DNA of 64,000 bases from Hybos culiciformis (lineage: Eukaryota > Arthropoda > Insecta > Diptera > Hybotidae). Both the position numbers and the translations under genes were made by a program. How positions within the stretch are numbered: the first letter of the stretch is position 1; each line of letters opens with the position of its first letter. The stretch spans positions 124,001 to 188,000 of the forward strand of contig CAXFZM010000350.1 in assembly GCA_964007475.1 (NCBI GenBank). The letters run 5' to 3'. Under the pieces are notes generated by a model. It saw only the letters and a program-made list of their open reading frames with translations. It did no database searches and was not told the origin of the DNA. Positions 21,201 to 35,700 of the stretch are shown here, piece by piece.

Positions 21201-24200
21201 TGCAATATTTATGAATCCGGAGAAATGCAATATTCTAGATCCGGAGAAATAAACGATAAGGTGAGCAAACCCCCTAACTTTAACACATAAAATGTTGACT
21301 TTGGGCTGGTTTTTTGTTCATTACTCGGTCTCCAGACCTCGGAGAACCTCCGTTTTTGGCTTAAATTAAAGGTCTAGAAATTACGCTTCTTTCTGTGCAA
21401 TTTTTATGAAAATCGGTTTCCTAGATCCGGAGAAATAAACGATAAGGTGAGCAAACCCCCTAACTTTAACACATAAAATGTTGACTTTGGGCTGGTTTTT
21501 TGTTCATTACTCCGGCTCCAGACCTCGGAGAACCTCCGTTTTTGGCTTAAATTAAAGGTCTAGAAATTACGCTTCTTTCTGTGCAATTTTTATGAAAATC
21601 GTTTCTCTAGATCCGGAGAAGTAAACGATAAGGTGAGCAAACCCCCTAGCTTTAACACATAAAATGTTGACTTTGGGCTGGTTTTTTGTTCATTACTCCG
21701 GCTCCAGACTTCGGCGGACCTCCGTTTTTGGCTTAAATTAAAGGTCTAGAAATTACGCTTCTTTCTGTGCAATATTTATGAATCCGGAGAAATGCAATAT
21801 TCTAGATCCGGAGAAATAAACGATAAGGTGAGCAAACCCCCTAACTTTAACACATAAAATGTTGACTTTGGGCTGGTTTTTTGTTCATTACTCCGGCTCC
21901 AGACCTCGGAGAACCTCCGTTTTTGGCTTAAATTAAAGGTCTAGAAATTACGCTTCTTTCTGTGCAATTTTTATGTAAATCGGTTTTCTAGATCCGGAGA
22001 AATAAACGATAAGGTGAGCAAACCCCCTAACTTTAACACATAAAATGTTGACTTTGGGCTGGTTTTTTGTTCATTACTCCGGCTCCAGACCTCGGAGAAC
22101 CTCCGTTTTTGGCTTAAATTAAAGGTCTAGAAATTACGCTTCTTTCTGTGCAATTTTTATGAAAATCGGTTTTCTAGATCCGGAGAAATAAACGATAAGG
22201 TGAGCAAACCCCCTAACTTTAACACATAAAATGTTGACTTTGGGCTGGTTTTTTGTTCATTACTCCGGCTCCAGACCTCGGAGAACCTCCGTTTTTGGCT
22301 TAAATTAAAGGTCTAGAAATTACGCTTCTTTCTGTGCAATATTTATGAATCCGGAGAAATGCAATATTCTAGATCCGGAGAAATAAACGATAAGGTGAGC
22401 AAACCCCCTAACTTTAACACATAAAATGTTGACTTTGGGCTGGTTTTTTGTTCATTACTCGGTCTCCAGACCTCGGAGAACCTCCGTTTTTGGCTTAAAT
22501 TAAAGGTCTAGAAATTACGCTTCTTTCTGTGCAATTTTTATGAAAATCGGTTTCCTAGATCCGGAGAAATAAACGATAAGGTGAGCAAACCCCCTAACTT
22601 TAACACATAAAATGTTGACTTTGGGCTGGTTTTTTGTTCATTACTCCGGCTCCAGACCTCGGAGAACCTCCGTTTTTGGCTTAAATTAAAGGTCTAGAAA
22701 TTACGCTTCTTTCTGTGCAATTTTTATGTAAATCGGTTTTCTAGATCCGGAGAAATAAACGATAAGGTGAGCAAACCCCCTAACTTTAACACATAAAATG
22801 TTGACTTTGGGCTGGTTTTTTGTTCATTACTCGGTCTCCAGACCTCGGAGAACCTCCGTTTTTGGCTTAAATTAAAGGTCTAGAAATTACGCTTCTTTCT
22901 GTGCAATTTTTATGAAAATCGGTTTTCTAGATCCGGAGAAATAAACGATAAGGTGAGCAAACCCCCTAACTTTAACACATAAAATGTTGACTTTGGGCTG
23001 GTTTTTTGTTCATTTCTCCGGCTCCAGACCTCGGAGAACTTCCGTTTTTGGCTTAAATTAAAGGTCTAGAAATTACGCTTCTTTCTGTGCAATTTTTATG
23101 AAAATCGGTTTTCTAGATCCGGAGAAATAAACGATAAGGTGAGCAAACCCCCTAACTTTAACACATAAAATGTTGACTTTGGGCTGGTTTTTTGTTCATT
23201 ACTCCGGCTCCAGACCTCGGACAACCTCCGTTTTTGGCTTAAATTAAAGGTCTAGGAATTACGCTTCTTTCTGTGCAATTTTTATGAAAATCGGTTCTCT
23301 AGATCCGGAGAAGTAAACGATAAGGTGAGCAAACCCCCTAGCTTTAACACATAAAATGTTGACTTTGGGCTGGTTTTTTGTTCATTACTCCGGCTCCAGA
23401 CCTCGGAGAACCTCCGTTTTTGGCTTAAATTAAAGGTCTAGAAATTACGCTTCTTTCTGTGCAATTTTTATGTAAATCGGTTTTCTAGATCCGGAGAAAT
23501 AAACGATAAGGTGAGCAAACCCCCTAACTTTAACACATAAAATGTTGACTTTGGGCTGGTTTTTTGTTCATTACTCCGGCTCCAGACCTCGGAGAACTTC
23601 CGTTTTTGGCTTAAATCAAAGGTCTAGAAATTACGCTTCTTTCTGTGCAATTTTTATGAAAATCGGTTTTCTAGATCCGGAGAAATAAACGATAAGGTGA
23701 GCAAACCCCCTAATTTTAACCCATAAAATGTTGACTTTGGGCTGGTTTTTTGTTCATTACTCCGGCTCCAGACCTCGGAGAACCTCCGTTTTTGGCTTAA
23801 ATTAAAGGTCTAGAAATTACGCTTCTTTCTGTGCAGTTTTTATGTAAATCGGTTTTCTAGATCCGGAGAAATAAACGATAAGGTGAGCAAACCTCCTAAC
23901 TTTAACACATAAAATGTTGACTTTGGGCTGGGTTTTTGTTCATTACTCCGGCTCCAGACCTCGGAGAACCTCCGTTTTTGGCTTAAATTAAAGGTCTAGA
24001 AATTACGCTTCTTTCTGTGCAATTTTTATGAAAATCGGTTTTCTAGATCCGGAGAAATAAACGATAAGGTGAGCAAACCCCCTAACTTTAACACATAAAA
24101 TGTTGACTTTGGGCTGGTTTTTTGTTCATTACTCCGGCTCCAGACCTCGGAGAACCTTCGTTTTTGGCTTAAATTAAAGGTCTAGAAATTACGCTTCTTT

Positions 24201-27200
24201 CTGTGCAATTTTTATGAAAATCGGTTTTCTAGATCCGGAGAAATAAACGATAAGGTGAGCAAACCCCCTAACTTTAACACATAAAATGTTGACTTTGGGC
24301 TGGTTTTTTGTTCATTACTCGGTCTCCAGACCTCGGAGAACCTCCGTTTTTGGCTTAAATTAAAGGTCTAGAAATTACGCTTCTTTCTGTGCAATTTTTA
24401 TGAAAATCGGTTTTCTAGATCCGGAGAAATAAACGATAAGGTGAGCAAACCCCCTAACTTTAACACATAAAATGTTGACTTTGGGCTGGTTTTTTGTTCA
24501 TTTCTCCGGCTCCAGACCTCGGAGAACTTCCGTTTTTGGCTTAAATTAAAGGTCTAGAAATTACGCTTCTTTCTGTGCAATTTTTATGAAAATCGGTTTT
24601 CTAGATCCGGAGAAATAAACGATAAGGTGAGCAAACCCCCTAACTTTAACACATAAAATGTTGACTTTGGGCTGGTTTTTTGTTCATTACTCCGGCTCCA
24701 GACCTCGGACAACCTCCGTTTTTGGCTTAAATTAAAGGTCTAGGAATTACGCTTCTTTCTGTGCAATTTTTATGAAAATCGGTTCTCTAGATCCGGAGAA
24801 GTAAACGATAAGGTGAGCAAACCCCCTAGCTTTAACACATAAAATGTTGACTTTGGGCTGGTTTTTTGTTCATTACTCCGGCTCCAGACCTCGGAGAACC
24901 TCCGTTTTTGGCTTAAATTAAAGGTCTAGAAATTACGCTTCTTTCTGTGCAATTTTTATGTAAATCGGTTTTCTAGATCCGGAGAAATAAACGATAAGGT
25001 GAGCAAACCCCCTAACTTTAACACATAAAATGTTGACTTTGGGCTGGTTTTTTGTTCATTACTCCGGCTCCAGACCTCGGAGAACTTCCGTTTTTGGCTT
25101 AAATCAAAGGTCTAGAAATTACGCTTCTTTCTGTGCAATTTTTATGAAAATCGGTTTTCTAGATCCGGAGAAATAAACGATAAGGTGAGCAAACCCCCTA
25201 ATTTTAACCCATAAAATGTTGACTTTGGGCTGGTTTTTTGTTCATTACTCCGGCTCCAGACCTCGGAGAACCTCCGTTTTTGGCTTAAATTAAAGGTCTA
25301 GAAATTACGCTTCTTTCTGTGCAGTTTTTATGTAAATCGGTTTTCTAGATCCGGAGAAATAAACGATAAGGTGAGCAAACCTCCTAACTTTAACACATAA
25401 AATGTTGACTTTGGGCTGGGTTTTTGTTCATTACTCCGGCTCCAGACCTCGGAGAACCTCCGTTTTTGGCTTAAATTAAAGGTCTAGAAATTACGCTTCT
25501 TTCTGTGCAATTTTTATGAAAATCGGTTTTCTAGATCCGGAGAAATAAACGATAAGGTGAGCAAACCCCCTAACTTTAACACATAAAATGTTGACTTTGG
25601 GCTGGTTTTTTGTTCATTACTCCGGCTCCAGACCTCGGAGAACCTTCGTTTTTGGCTTAAATTAAAGGTCTAGAAATTACGCTTCTTTCTGTGCAATTTT
25701 TATGAAAATCGGTTTTCTAGATCCGGAGAAATAAACGATAAGGTGAGCAAACCCCCTAACTTTAACACATAAAATGTTGACTTTGGGCTGGTTTTTTGTT
25801 CATTACTCCGGCTCCAGACCTCGGAGAACCTCCGTTTTTGGCTTAAATTAAAAATCTAGAAATTACGCTTCTTTCTGTGCAATTTTTATGAAAATCGGTT
25901 TTCTAGATCCGGAGAAATAAACGATAAGGTGAGCAAACCCCCTAGCTTTAACACATAAAATGTTGACTTTGGGCTGGTTTTTTGTTCATTACTCCGGCTC
26001 CAGACCTCGGAGAACTTCCGTTTTTGGCTTAAATTAAAGGTCTAGAAATTACGCTTCTTTCTGTGCAATTTTTATGAAAATCGGTTTTCTAGATCCGGAG
26101 AAATAAACGATAAGGTGAGCAAACCCCCTAACTTTAACACATAAAATGTTGACTTTGGGCTGGTTTTTTGTTCATTACTCCGGCTCCAGACCTCGGACAA
26201 CCTCCGTTTATGGCTTAAATTAAAGGTCTAGGAATTACGCTTCTTTCTGTGCAATTTTTATGAAAATCGTTTCTCTAGATCCGGAGAAGTAAACGATAAG
26301 GTGAGCAAACCCCCTAGCTTTAACACATAAAATGTTGACTTTGGGCTGGTTTTTTGTTCATTACTCCGGCTCCAGACTTCGGCGGACCTCCGTTTTTGGC
26401 TTAAATTAAAGGTCTAGAAATTACGCTTCTTTCTGTGCAATTTTTATGTAAATCGGTTTTCTAGATCCGGAGAAATAAACGATAAGGTGAGCAAACCCCC
26501 TAACTTTAACACATAAAATGTTGACTTTGGGCTGGTTTTTTGTTCATTACTCCGGCTCCAGACTTCGGCGGACCTCCGTTTTTGGCTTAAATTAAAGGTC
26601 TAGAAATTACGCTTCTTTCTGTGCAATTTTTATGAAAATCGGTTTTCTAGATCCGGAGAAATAAACGATAAGGTGAGCAAACCCCCTAACTGTAACACAT
26701 AAAATGTTGACTTTGGGCTGGTTTTTTGTTCATTACTCCGGCTCTAGACCTCGGAGAACCTCCGTTTTTGGCTTAAATTAAAGGTCTAGAAATTACGCTT
26801 CTTTCTGTGCAATTTTTATGAAAATCGGTTTTCTAGATCCGGAGAAATAAACGATAAGGTGAGCAAACCCCCTAACTTTAACACATAAAATGTTGACTTT
26901 GGGCTGGTTTTTTGTTCATTACTCCGGCTCCAGACTTCGGCGGACCTCCGTTTTTGGCTTAAATTAAAGGTCTAGAAATTACGCTTCTTTCTGTGCAATT
27001 TTTATGTAAATCGGTTTTCTAGATCCGGAGAAATAAACGATAAGGTGAGCAAACCCCCTAACTTTAACACATAAAATGTTGACTTTGGGCTGGTTTTTTG
27101 TTCATTACTCCGGCTCCAGACTTCGGCGGACCTCCGTTTTTGGCTTAAATTAAAGGTCTAGAAATTACGCTTCTTTCTGTGCAATTTTTATGAAAATCGG

Positions 27201-29750
27201 TTTTCTAGATCCGGAGAAATAAACGATAAGGTGAGCAAACCCCCTAACTGTAACACATAAAATGTTGACTTTGGGCTGGTTTTTTGTTCATTACTCCGGC
27301 TCTAGACCTCGGAGAACCTCCGTTTTTGGCTTAAATTAAAGGTCTAGAAATTACGCTTCTTTCTGTGCAACTTTTATGAAAATCGGTTTTCTAGATCCGG
27401 AGAAATAAACGATAAGGTGAGCAAACCCCCTAACTTTAACACATAAAATGTTGACTTTGGGCTGGTTTTTTGTTCATTACTCCGGCTCCAGACCTCGGAG
27501 AACCTCCGTTTTTGGCTTAAATTAAAGGTCTAGAAATTACGCTTCTTTCTGTGCAATATTTATGAATCCGGAGAAATGCAATATTCTAGATCCGGAGAAA
27601 TAAACGATAAGGTGAGCAAACCCCCTAACTTTAACACATAAAATGTTGACTTTGGGCTGGTTTTTTGTTCATTACTCGGTCTCCAGACCTCGGAGAACCT
27701 CCGTTTTTGGCTTAAATTAAAGGTCTAGAAATTACGCTTCTTTCTGTGCAATTTTTATGAAAATCGGTTTCCTAGATCCGGAGAAATAAACGATAAGGTG
27801 AGCAAACCCCCTAACTTTAACACATAAAATGTTGACTTTGGGCTGGTTTTTTGTTCATTACTCCGGCTCCAGACCTCGGAGAACCTCCGTTTTTGGCTTA
27901 AATTAAAGGTCTAGAAATTACGCTTCTTTCTGTGCAATTTTTATATAAATCGGTTTTCTAGATCCGGAGAAATAAACGATAAGGTGAGCAAACCCCCTAA
28001 CTTTAACACATAAAATGTTGACTTTGGGCTGGTTTTTTGTTCATTACTCCGGCTCCAGACCTCGGAGAACCTCCGTTTTTGGCTTAAATTAAAGGTCTAG
28101 AAATTACGCTTCTTTCTGTGCAATTTTTATGAAAATCGGTTTTCTAGATCCGGAGAAATAAACGATAAGGTGAGCAAACCCCCTAACTTTAACACATAAA
28201 ATGTTGACTTTGGGCTGGTTTTTTGTTCATTACTCCGGCTCCAGACCTCGGAGAACCTCCGTTTTTGGCTTAAATTAAAGGTCTAGAAATTACGCTTCTT
28301 TCTGTGCAATTTTTATGTAAATCGGTTTTCTAGATCCGGAGAAATAAACGATAAGGTGAGCAAACCCCCTAACTTTAACACATAAAATGTTGACTTTGGG
28401 CTGGTTTTTTGTTCATTACTCGGGCTCCAGACCTCGGAGAACCTTCGTTTTTGGCTTAAATTAAAGGTCTAGAAATTACGCTTCTTTCTGTGCAATTTTT
28501 ATGAAAATCGGTTTTCTAGATCCGGAGAAATAAACGATAAGGTGAGCAAACCCCCTAACTTTAACACATAAAATGTTGACTTTGGGCTGGTTTTTTGTTC
28601 ATTACTCCGGCTCCAGACCTCGGAGAACCTCCGTTTTTGGCTTAAAATAAAGGTCTAGAAATTACGCTTCTTTCTGTGCAATTTTTATGAAAATCGGTTT
28701 TCTAGATCCGGAGAAATAAACGATAAGGTGAGCAAACCCCCTAACTTTAACACATAAAATGTTGACTTTGGGCTGGTTTTTTGTTCATTACTCCGGCTCC
28801 AGACCTCGGAGAACCTCCGTTTTTGGCTTAAATTAAAGGTCTAGAAATTACGCTTCTTTCTGTGCAATATTTATGAATCCGGAGAAATGCAATATTCTAG
28901 ATCCGGAGAAATAAACGATAAGGTGAGCAAACCCCCTAACTTTAACACATAAAATGTTGACTTTGGGCTGGTTTTTTGTTCATTACTCGGTCTCCAGACC
29001 TCGGAGAACCTCCGTTTTTGGCTTAAATTAAAGGTCTAGAAATTACGCTTCTTTCTGTGCAATTTTTATGAAAATCGGTTTCCTAGATCCGGAGAAATAA
29101 ACGATAAGGTGAGCAAACCCCCTAACTTTAACACATAAAATGTTGACTTTGGGCTGGTTTTTTGTTCATTACTCCGGCTCCAGACCTCGGAGAACCTCCG
29201 TTTTTGGCTTAAATTAAAGGTCTAGAAATTACGCTTCTTTCTGTGCAATTTTTATGAAAATCGTTTCTCTAGATCCGGAGAAGTAAACGATAAGGTGAGC
29301 AAACCCCCTAGCTTTAACACATAAAATGTTGACTTTGGGCTGGTTTTTTGTTCATTACTCCGGCTCCAGACTTCGGCGGACCTCCGTTTTTGGCTTAAAT
29401 TAAAGGTCTAGAAATTACGCTTCTTTCTGTGCAATTTTTATGTAAATCGGTTTTCTAGATCCGGAGAAATAAACGATAAGGTGAGCAAACCCCCTAACTT
29501 TAACACATAAAATGTTGACTTTGGGCTGGTTTTTTGTTCATTACTCGGGCTCCAGACCTCGGAGAACCTTCGTTTTTGGCTTAAATTAAAGGTCTAGAAA
29601 TTACGCTTCTTTCTGTGCAATTTTTATGAAAATCGGTTTTCTAGATCCGGAGAAATAAACGATAAGGTGAGCAAACCCCCTAACTTTAACACATAAAATG
29701 TTGACTTTGGGCTGGTTTTTTGTTCATTACTCCGGCTCCAGACCTCGGAG
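18300..29750. repeat. ~2.85-kb segmental duplication at an 8,601-bp offset
   Basis: About 18300-21150 matches about 26900-29750 at a constant offset of 8,601 bp. Private variants sit at the same relative position: TATATAAAT at 19341 and 27942, TTAAAATAAA at 20041 and 28642, 195-bp monomers at 18952/27553 and 20263/28864. One visible difference is GGGCTGGGTTTTT near 19614 against GGGCTGGTTTTTT in the second copy. Upstream of the block the offset changes to 8,043 (AAAAATCTAG at 17805 and 25848), explained by a local three-monomer (558-bp) duplication near 26.4-27.3 kb. Confidence 0.75.
22831..25806. repeat. 1,488-bp (8-monomer) tandem higher-order repeat
   Basis: The block starting TCGGTCTCC at 22831 is repeated at 24319, exactly 8 x 186 bp later, with the same order of variants: CATTTCTCCGG, CGGACAACC, AATCAAAGG, AATTTTAACCC, GTGCAGTTTTT, CCTCCTAAC, GGGCTGGGTTTTT and GAACCTTCG. 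No difference was noticed between the copies. Close relatives of the block occur from about 16460 (directly right of the retroelement) and from about 30484. Confidence 0.85.
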
Positions 29751-32700
29751 AACCTCCGTTTTTGGCTTAAATTAAAGGTCTAGAAATTACGCTTCTTTCT
29801 GTGCAATTTTTATGAAAATCGGTTTTCTAGATCCGGAGAAATAAACGATAAGGTGAGCAAACCCCCTAACTTTAACACATAAAATGTTGACTTTGGGCTG
29901 GTTTTTTGTTCATTACTCCGGCTCCAGACCTCGGAGAACCTCCGTTTTTGGCTTAAATTAAAGGTCTAGAAATTACGCTTCTTTCTGTGCAATATTTATG
30001 AATCCGGAGAAATGCAATATTCTAGATCCGGAGAAATAAACGATAAGGTGAGCAAACCCCCTAACTTTAACACATAAAATGTTGACTTTAGGCTGGTTTT
30101 TTGTTCATTACTCGGTCTCCAGACCTCGGAGAACCTCCGTTTTTGGCTTAAATTAAAGGTCTAGAAATTACGCTTCTTTCTGTGCAATTTTTATGAAAAT
30201 CGGTTTCCTAGATCCGGAGAAATAAACGATAAGGTGAGCAAACCCCCTAACTTTAACACATAAAATGTTGACTTTGGGCTGGTTTTTTGTTCATTACTCC
30301 GGCTCCAGACCTCGGAGAACCTCCGTTTTTGGCTTAAATTAAAGGTCTAGAAATTACGCTTCTTTCTGTGCAATTTTTATGTAAATCGGTTTTCTAGATC
30401 CGGAGAAATAAACGATAAGGTGAGCAAACCCCCTAACTTTAACACATAAAATGTTGACTTTGGGCTGGTTTTTTGTTCATTACTCGGTCTCCAGACCTCG
30501 GAGAACCTCCGTTTTTGGCTTAAATTAAAGGTCTAGAAATTACGCTTCTTTCTGTGCAATTTTTATGAAAATCGGTTTTCTAGATCCGGAGAAATAAACG
30601 ATAAGGTGAGCAAACCCCCTAACTTTAACACATAAAATGTTGACTTTGGGCTGGTTTTTTGTTCATTTCTCCGGCTCCAGACCTCGGAGAACTTCCGTTT
30701 TTGGCTTAAATTAAAGGTCTAGAAATTACGCTTCTTTCTGTGCAATTTTTATGAAAATCGGTTTTCTAGATCCGGAGAAATAAACGATAAGGTGAGCAAA
30801 CCCCCTAACTTTAACACATAAAATGTTGACTTTGGGCTGGTTTTTTGTTCATTACTCCGGCTCCAGACCTCGGACAACCTCCGTTTTTGGCTTAAATTAA
30901 AGGTCTAGGAATTACGCTTCTTTCTGTGCAATTTTTATGAAAATCGGTTCTCTAGATCCGGAGAAGTAAACGATAAGGTGAGCAAACCCCCTAGCTTTAA
31001 CACATAAAATGTTGACTTTGGGCTGGTTTTTTGTTCATTACTCCGGCTCCAGACCTCGGAGAACCTCCGTTTTTGGCTTAAATTAAAGGTCTAGAAATTA
31101 CGCTTCTTTCTGTGCAATTTTTATGTAAATCGGTTTTCTAGATCCGGAGAAATAAACGATAAGGTGAGCAAACCCCCTAACTTTAACACATAAAATGTTG
31201 ACTTTGGGCTGGTTTTTTGTTCATTACTCCGGCTCCAGACTTCGGCGGACCTCCGTTTTTGGCTTAAATCAAAGGTCTAGAAATTACGCTTCTTTCTGTG
31301 CAATTTTTATGAAAATCGGTTTTCTAGATCCGGAGAAATAAACGATAAGGTGAGCAAACCCCCTAATTTTAACCCATAAAATGTTGACTTTGGGCTGGTT
31401 TTTTGTTCATTACTCCGGCTCCAGACCTCGGAGAACCTCCGTTTTTGGCTTAAATTAAAGGTCTAGAAATTACGCTTCTTTCTGTGCAGTTTTTATGTAA
31501 ATCGGTTTTCTAGATCCGGAGAAATAAACGATAAGGTGAGCAAACCTCCTAACTTTAACACATAAAATGTTGACTTTGGGCTGGGTTTTTGTTCATTACT
31601 CCGGCTCCAGACCTCGGAGAACCTCCGTTTTTGGCTTAAATTAAAGGTCTAGAAATTACGCTTCTTTCTGTGCAATTTTTATGAAAATCGGTTTTCTAGA
31701 TCCGGAGAAATAAACGATAAGGTGAGCAAACCCCCTAACTTTAACACATAAAATGTTGACTTTGGGCTGGTTTTTTGTTCATTACTCCGGCTCCAGACCT
31801 CGGAGAACCTTCGTTTTTGGCTTAAATTAAAGGTCTAGAAATTACGCTTCTTTCTGTGCAATTTTTATGAAAATCGGTTTTCTAGATCCGGAGAAATAAA
31901 CGATAAGGTGAGCAAACCCCCTAACTTTAACACATAAAATGTTGACTTTGGGCTGGTTTTTTGTTCATTACTCCGGCTCCAGACCTCGGAGAACCTCCGT
32001 TTTTGGCTTAAATTAAAAATCTAGAAATTACGCTTCTTTCTGTGCAATTTTTATGAAAATCGGTTTTCTAGATCCGGAGAAATAAACGATAAGGTGAGCA
32101 AACCCCCTAACTTTAACACATAAAATGTTGACTTTGGGCTGGTTTTTTGTTCATTACTCCGGCTCCAGACCTCGGAGAACTTCCGTTTTTGGCTTAAATT
32201 AAAGGTCTAGAAATTACGCTTCTTTCTGTGCAATTTTTATGAAAATCGGTTTTCTAGATCCGGAGAAATAAACGATAAGGTGAGCAAACCCCCTAACTTT
32301 AACACATAAAATGTTGACTTTGGGCTGGTTTTTTGTTCATTACTCCGGCTCCAGACCTCGGACAACCTCCGTTTATGGCTTAAATTAAAGCTCTAGGAAT
32401 TACGCTTCTTTCTGTGCAATTTTTATGAAAATCGTTTCTCTAGATCCGGAGAAGTAAACGATAAGGTGAGCAAACCCCCTAGCTTTAACACATAAAATGT
32501 TGACTTTGGGCTGGTTTTTTGTTCATTACTCCGGCTCCAGACTTCGGCGGACCTCCGTTTTTGGCTTAAATTAAAGGTCTAGAAATTACGCTTCTTTCTG
32601 TGCAATTTTTATGTAAATCGGTTTTCTAGATCCGGAGAAATAAACGATAAGGTGAGCAAACCCCCTAACTTTAACACATAAAATGTTGACTTTGGGCTGG

Positions 32701-35700
32701 TTTTTTGTTCATTACTCCGGCTCCAGACTTCGGCGGACCTCCGTTTTTGGCTTAAATTAAAGGTCTAGAAATTACGCTTCTTTCTGTGCAATTTTTATGA
32801 AAATCGGTTTTCTAGATCCGGAGAAATAAACGATAAGGTGAGCAAACCCCCTAACTGTAACACATAAAATGTTGACTTTGGGCTGGTTTTTTGTTCATTA
32901 CTCCGGCTCTAGACCTCGGAGAACCTCCGTTTTTGGCTTAAATTAAAGGTCTAGAAATTACGCTTCTTTCTGTGCAATTTTTATGAAAATCGGTTTTCTA
33001 GATCCGGAGAAATAAACGATAAGGTGAGCAAACCCCCTAACTTTAACACATAAAATGTTGACTTTGGGCTGGTTTTTTGTTCATTACTCCGGCTCCAGAC
33101 CTCGGAGAACCTCCGTTTTTGGCTTAAATTAAAGGTCTAGAAATTACGCTTCTTTCTGTGCAATATTTATGAATCCGGAGAAATGCAATATTCTAGATCC
33201 GGAGAAATAAACGATAAGGTGAGCAAACCCCCTAACTTTAACACATAAAATGTTGACTTTGGGCTGGTTTTTTGTTCATTACTCGGTCTCCAGACCTCGG
33301 AGAACCTCCGTTTTTGGCTTAAATTAAAGGTCTAGAAATTACGCTTCTTTCTGTGCAATTTTTATGAAAATCGGTTTCCTAGATCCGGAGAAATAAACGA
33401 TAAGGTGAGCAAACCCCCTAACTTTAACACATAAAATGTTGACTTTGGGCTGGTTTTTTGTTCATTACTCCGGCTCCAGACCTCGGAGAACCTCCGTTTT
33501 TGGCTTAAATTAAAGGTCTAGAAATTACGCTTCTTTCTGTGCAATTTTTATGTAAATCGGTTTTCTAGATCCGGAGATATAAACGATAAGGTGAGCAAAC
33601 CTCCTAACTTTAACACATAAAATGATGACTTTGGGCTGGTTTTTTGTTCATTACTCCGGCTCCAGACCTCGGAGAACTTCCGTTTTTGGCTTAAATTAAA
33701 GCTCTAGAAATTACGCTTCTTTCTTTTTATGAAAATCGGTTTTCGGCGGAGCTCCGTTTTTGGCTTAAATTAAAGGTCTAGAAATTACGCTTCTTTCTGT
33801 GCAATTTTTATGAAAATCGGTTTTCTAGATCCGGAGAAATAAACGATAAGGTGAGCAAACCCCCTAATTTTAACCCATAAAATGTTGACTTTGGGCTGGT
33901 TTTTTGTTCATTACTCCGGCTCCAGACCTCGGAGAACCTCCGTTTTTGGCTTAAATTAAAGGTCTAGAAATTACGCTTCTTTCTGTGCAATTTTTATGTA
34001 AATCGGTTTTCTAGATCCGGAGAAATAAACGATAAGGTGAGCAAACCTCCTAACTTTAACACATAAAATGTTGACTTTGGGCTGGTTTTTTGTTCATTAC
34101 TCCGGCTCCAGACCTCGGAGAACCTCCGTTTTTGGCTTAAATTAAAGGTCTAGAAATTACGCTTCTTTCTGTGCAATTTTTTTGAAAATCGGTTTTCTAG
34201 ATCCGGAGAAATAAACGATAAGGTGAGCAAACCCCCTAACTTTAACACATAAAATGTTGACTTTGGGCTGGTTTTTTGTTCATTACTCCGGCTCCAGACC
34301 TCGGAGAACCTCCGTTTTTGGCTTAAATTAAAGGTCTAGAAATTACGCTTCTTTCTGTGCAATTTTTATGTAAATCGGTTTTCTAGATCCGGAGAAATAA
34401 ACGATAAGGTGAGCAAACCCCCTAACTTTAACACATAAAATGTTGACTTTGGGCTGGTTTTTTGTTCATTACTCGGGCTCCAGACCTCGGAGAACCTTCG
34501 TTTTTGGCTTAAATTAAAGGTCTAGAAATTACGCTTCTTTCTGTGCAATTTTTATGAAAATCGGTTTTCTAGATCCGGAGAAATAAACGATAAGGTGAGC
34601 AAACCCCCTAACTTTAACACATAAAATGTTGACTTTGGGCTGGTTTTTTGTTCATTACTCCGGCTCCAGACCTCGGAGAACCTCCGTTTTTGGCTTAAAT
34701 TAAAGGTCTAGAAATTACGCTTCTTTCTGTGCAATTTTTATGTAAATCGGTTTTCTAGATCCGGAGAAATAAACGATAAGGTGAGCAAACCCCCTAACTT
34801 TAACACATAAAATGTTGACTTTGGGCTGGTTTTTTGTTCATTTCTCCGGCTCCAGACCTCGGAGAACTTCCGTTTTTGGCTTAAATTAAAGGTCTAGAAA
34901 TTACGCTTCTTTCTGTGCAATTTTTATGAAAATCGGTTTTCTAGATCCGGAGAAATAAACGATAAGGTGAGCAAACCCCCTAACTTTAACACATAAAATG
35001 TTGACTTTGGGCTGGTTTTTTGTTCATTACTCCGGCTCCAGACCTCGGACAACCTCCGTTTTTGGCTTAAATTAAAGGTCTAGGAATTACGCTTCTTTCT
35101 GTGCCATTTTTATGAAAATCGGTTCTCTAGATCCGGAGAAGTAAACGATAAGGTGAGCAAACCCCCTAGCTTTAACACATAAAATGTTGACTTTGGGCTG
35201 GTTTTTTGTTCATTACTCCGGCTCCAGACTTCGGCGGACCTCCGTTTTTGGCTTAAATTAAAGGTCTAGAAATTACGCTTCTTTCTGTGCAATTTTTATG
35301 TAAATCGGTTTTCTAGATCCGGAGAAATAAACGATAAGGTGAGCAAACCCCCTAACTTTAACACATAAAATGTTGACTTTGGGCTGGTTTTTTGTTCATT
35401 ACTCCGGCTCCAGACTTCGGCGGACCTCCGTTTTTGGCTTAAATTAAAGGTCTAGAAATTACGCTTCTTTCTGTGCAATTTTTATGAAAATCGGTTTTCT
35501 AGATCCGGAGAAATAAACGATAAGGTGAGCAAACCCCCTAACTGTAACACATAAAATGTTGACTTTGGGCTGGTTTTTTGTTCATTACTCCGGCTCTAGA
35601 CCTCGGAGAACCTCCGTTTTTGGCTTAAATTAAAGGTCTAGAAATTACGCTTCTTTCTGTTCAATATTTATGAATCCGGAGAAATGCAATATTCTAGATC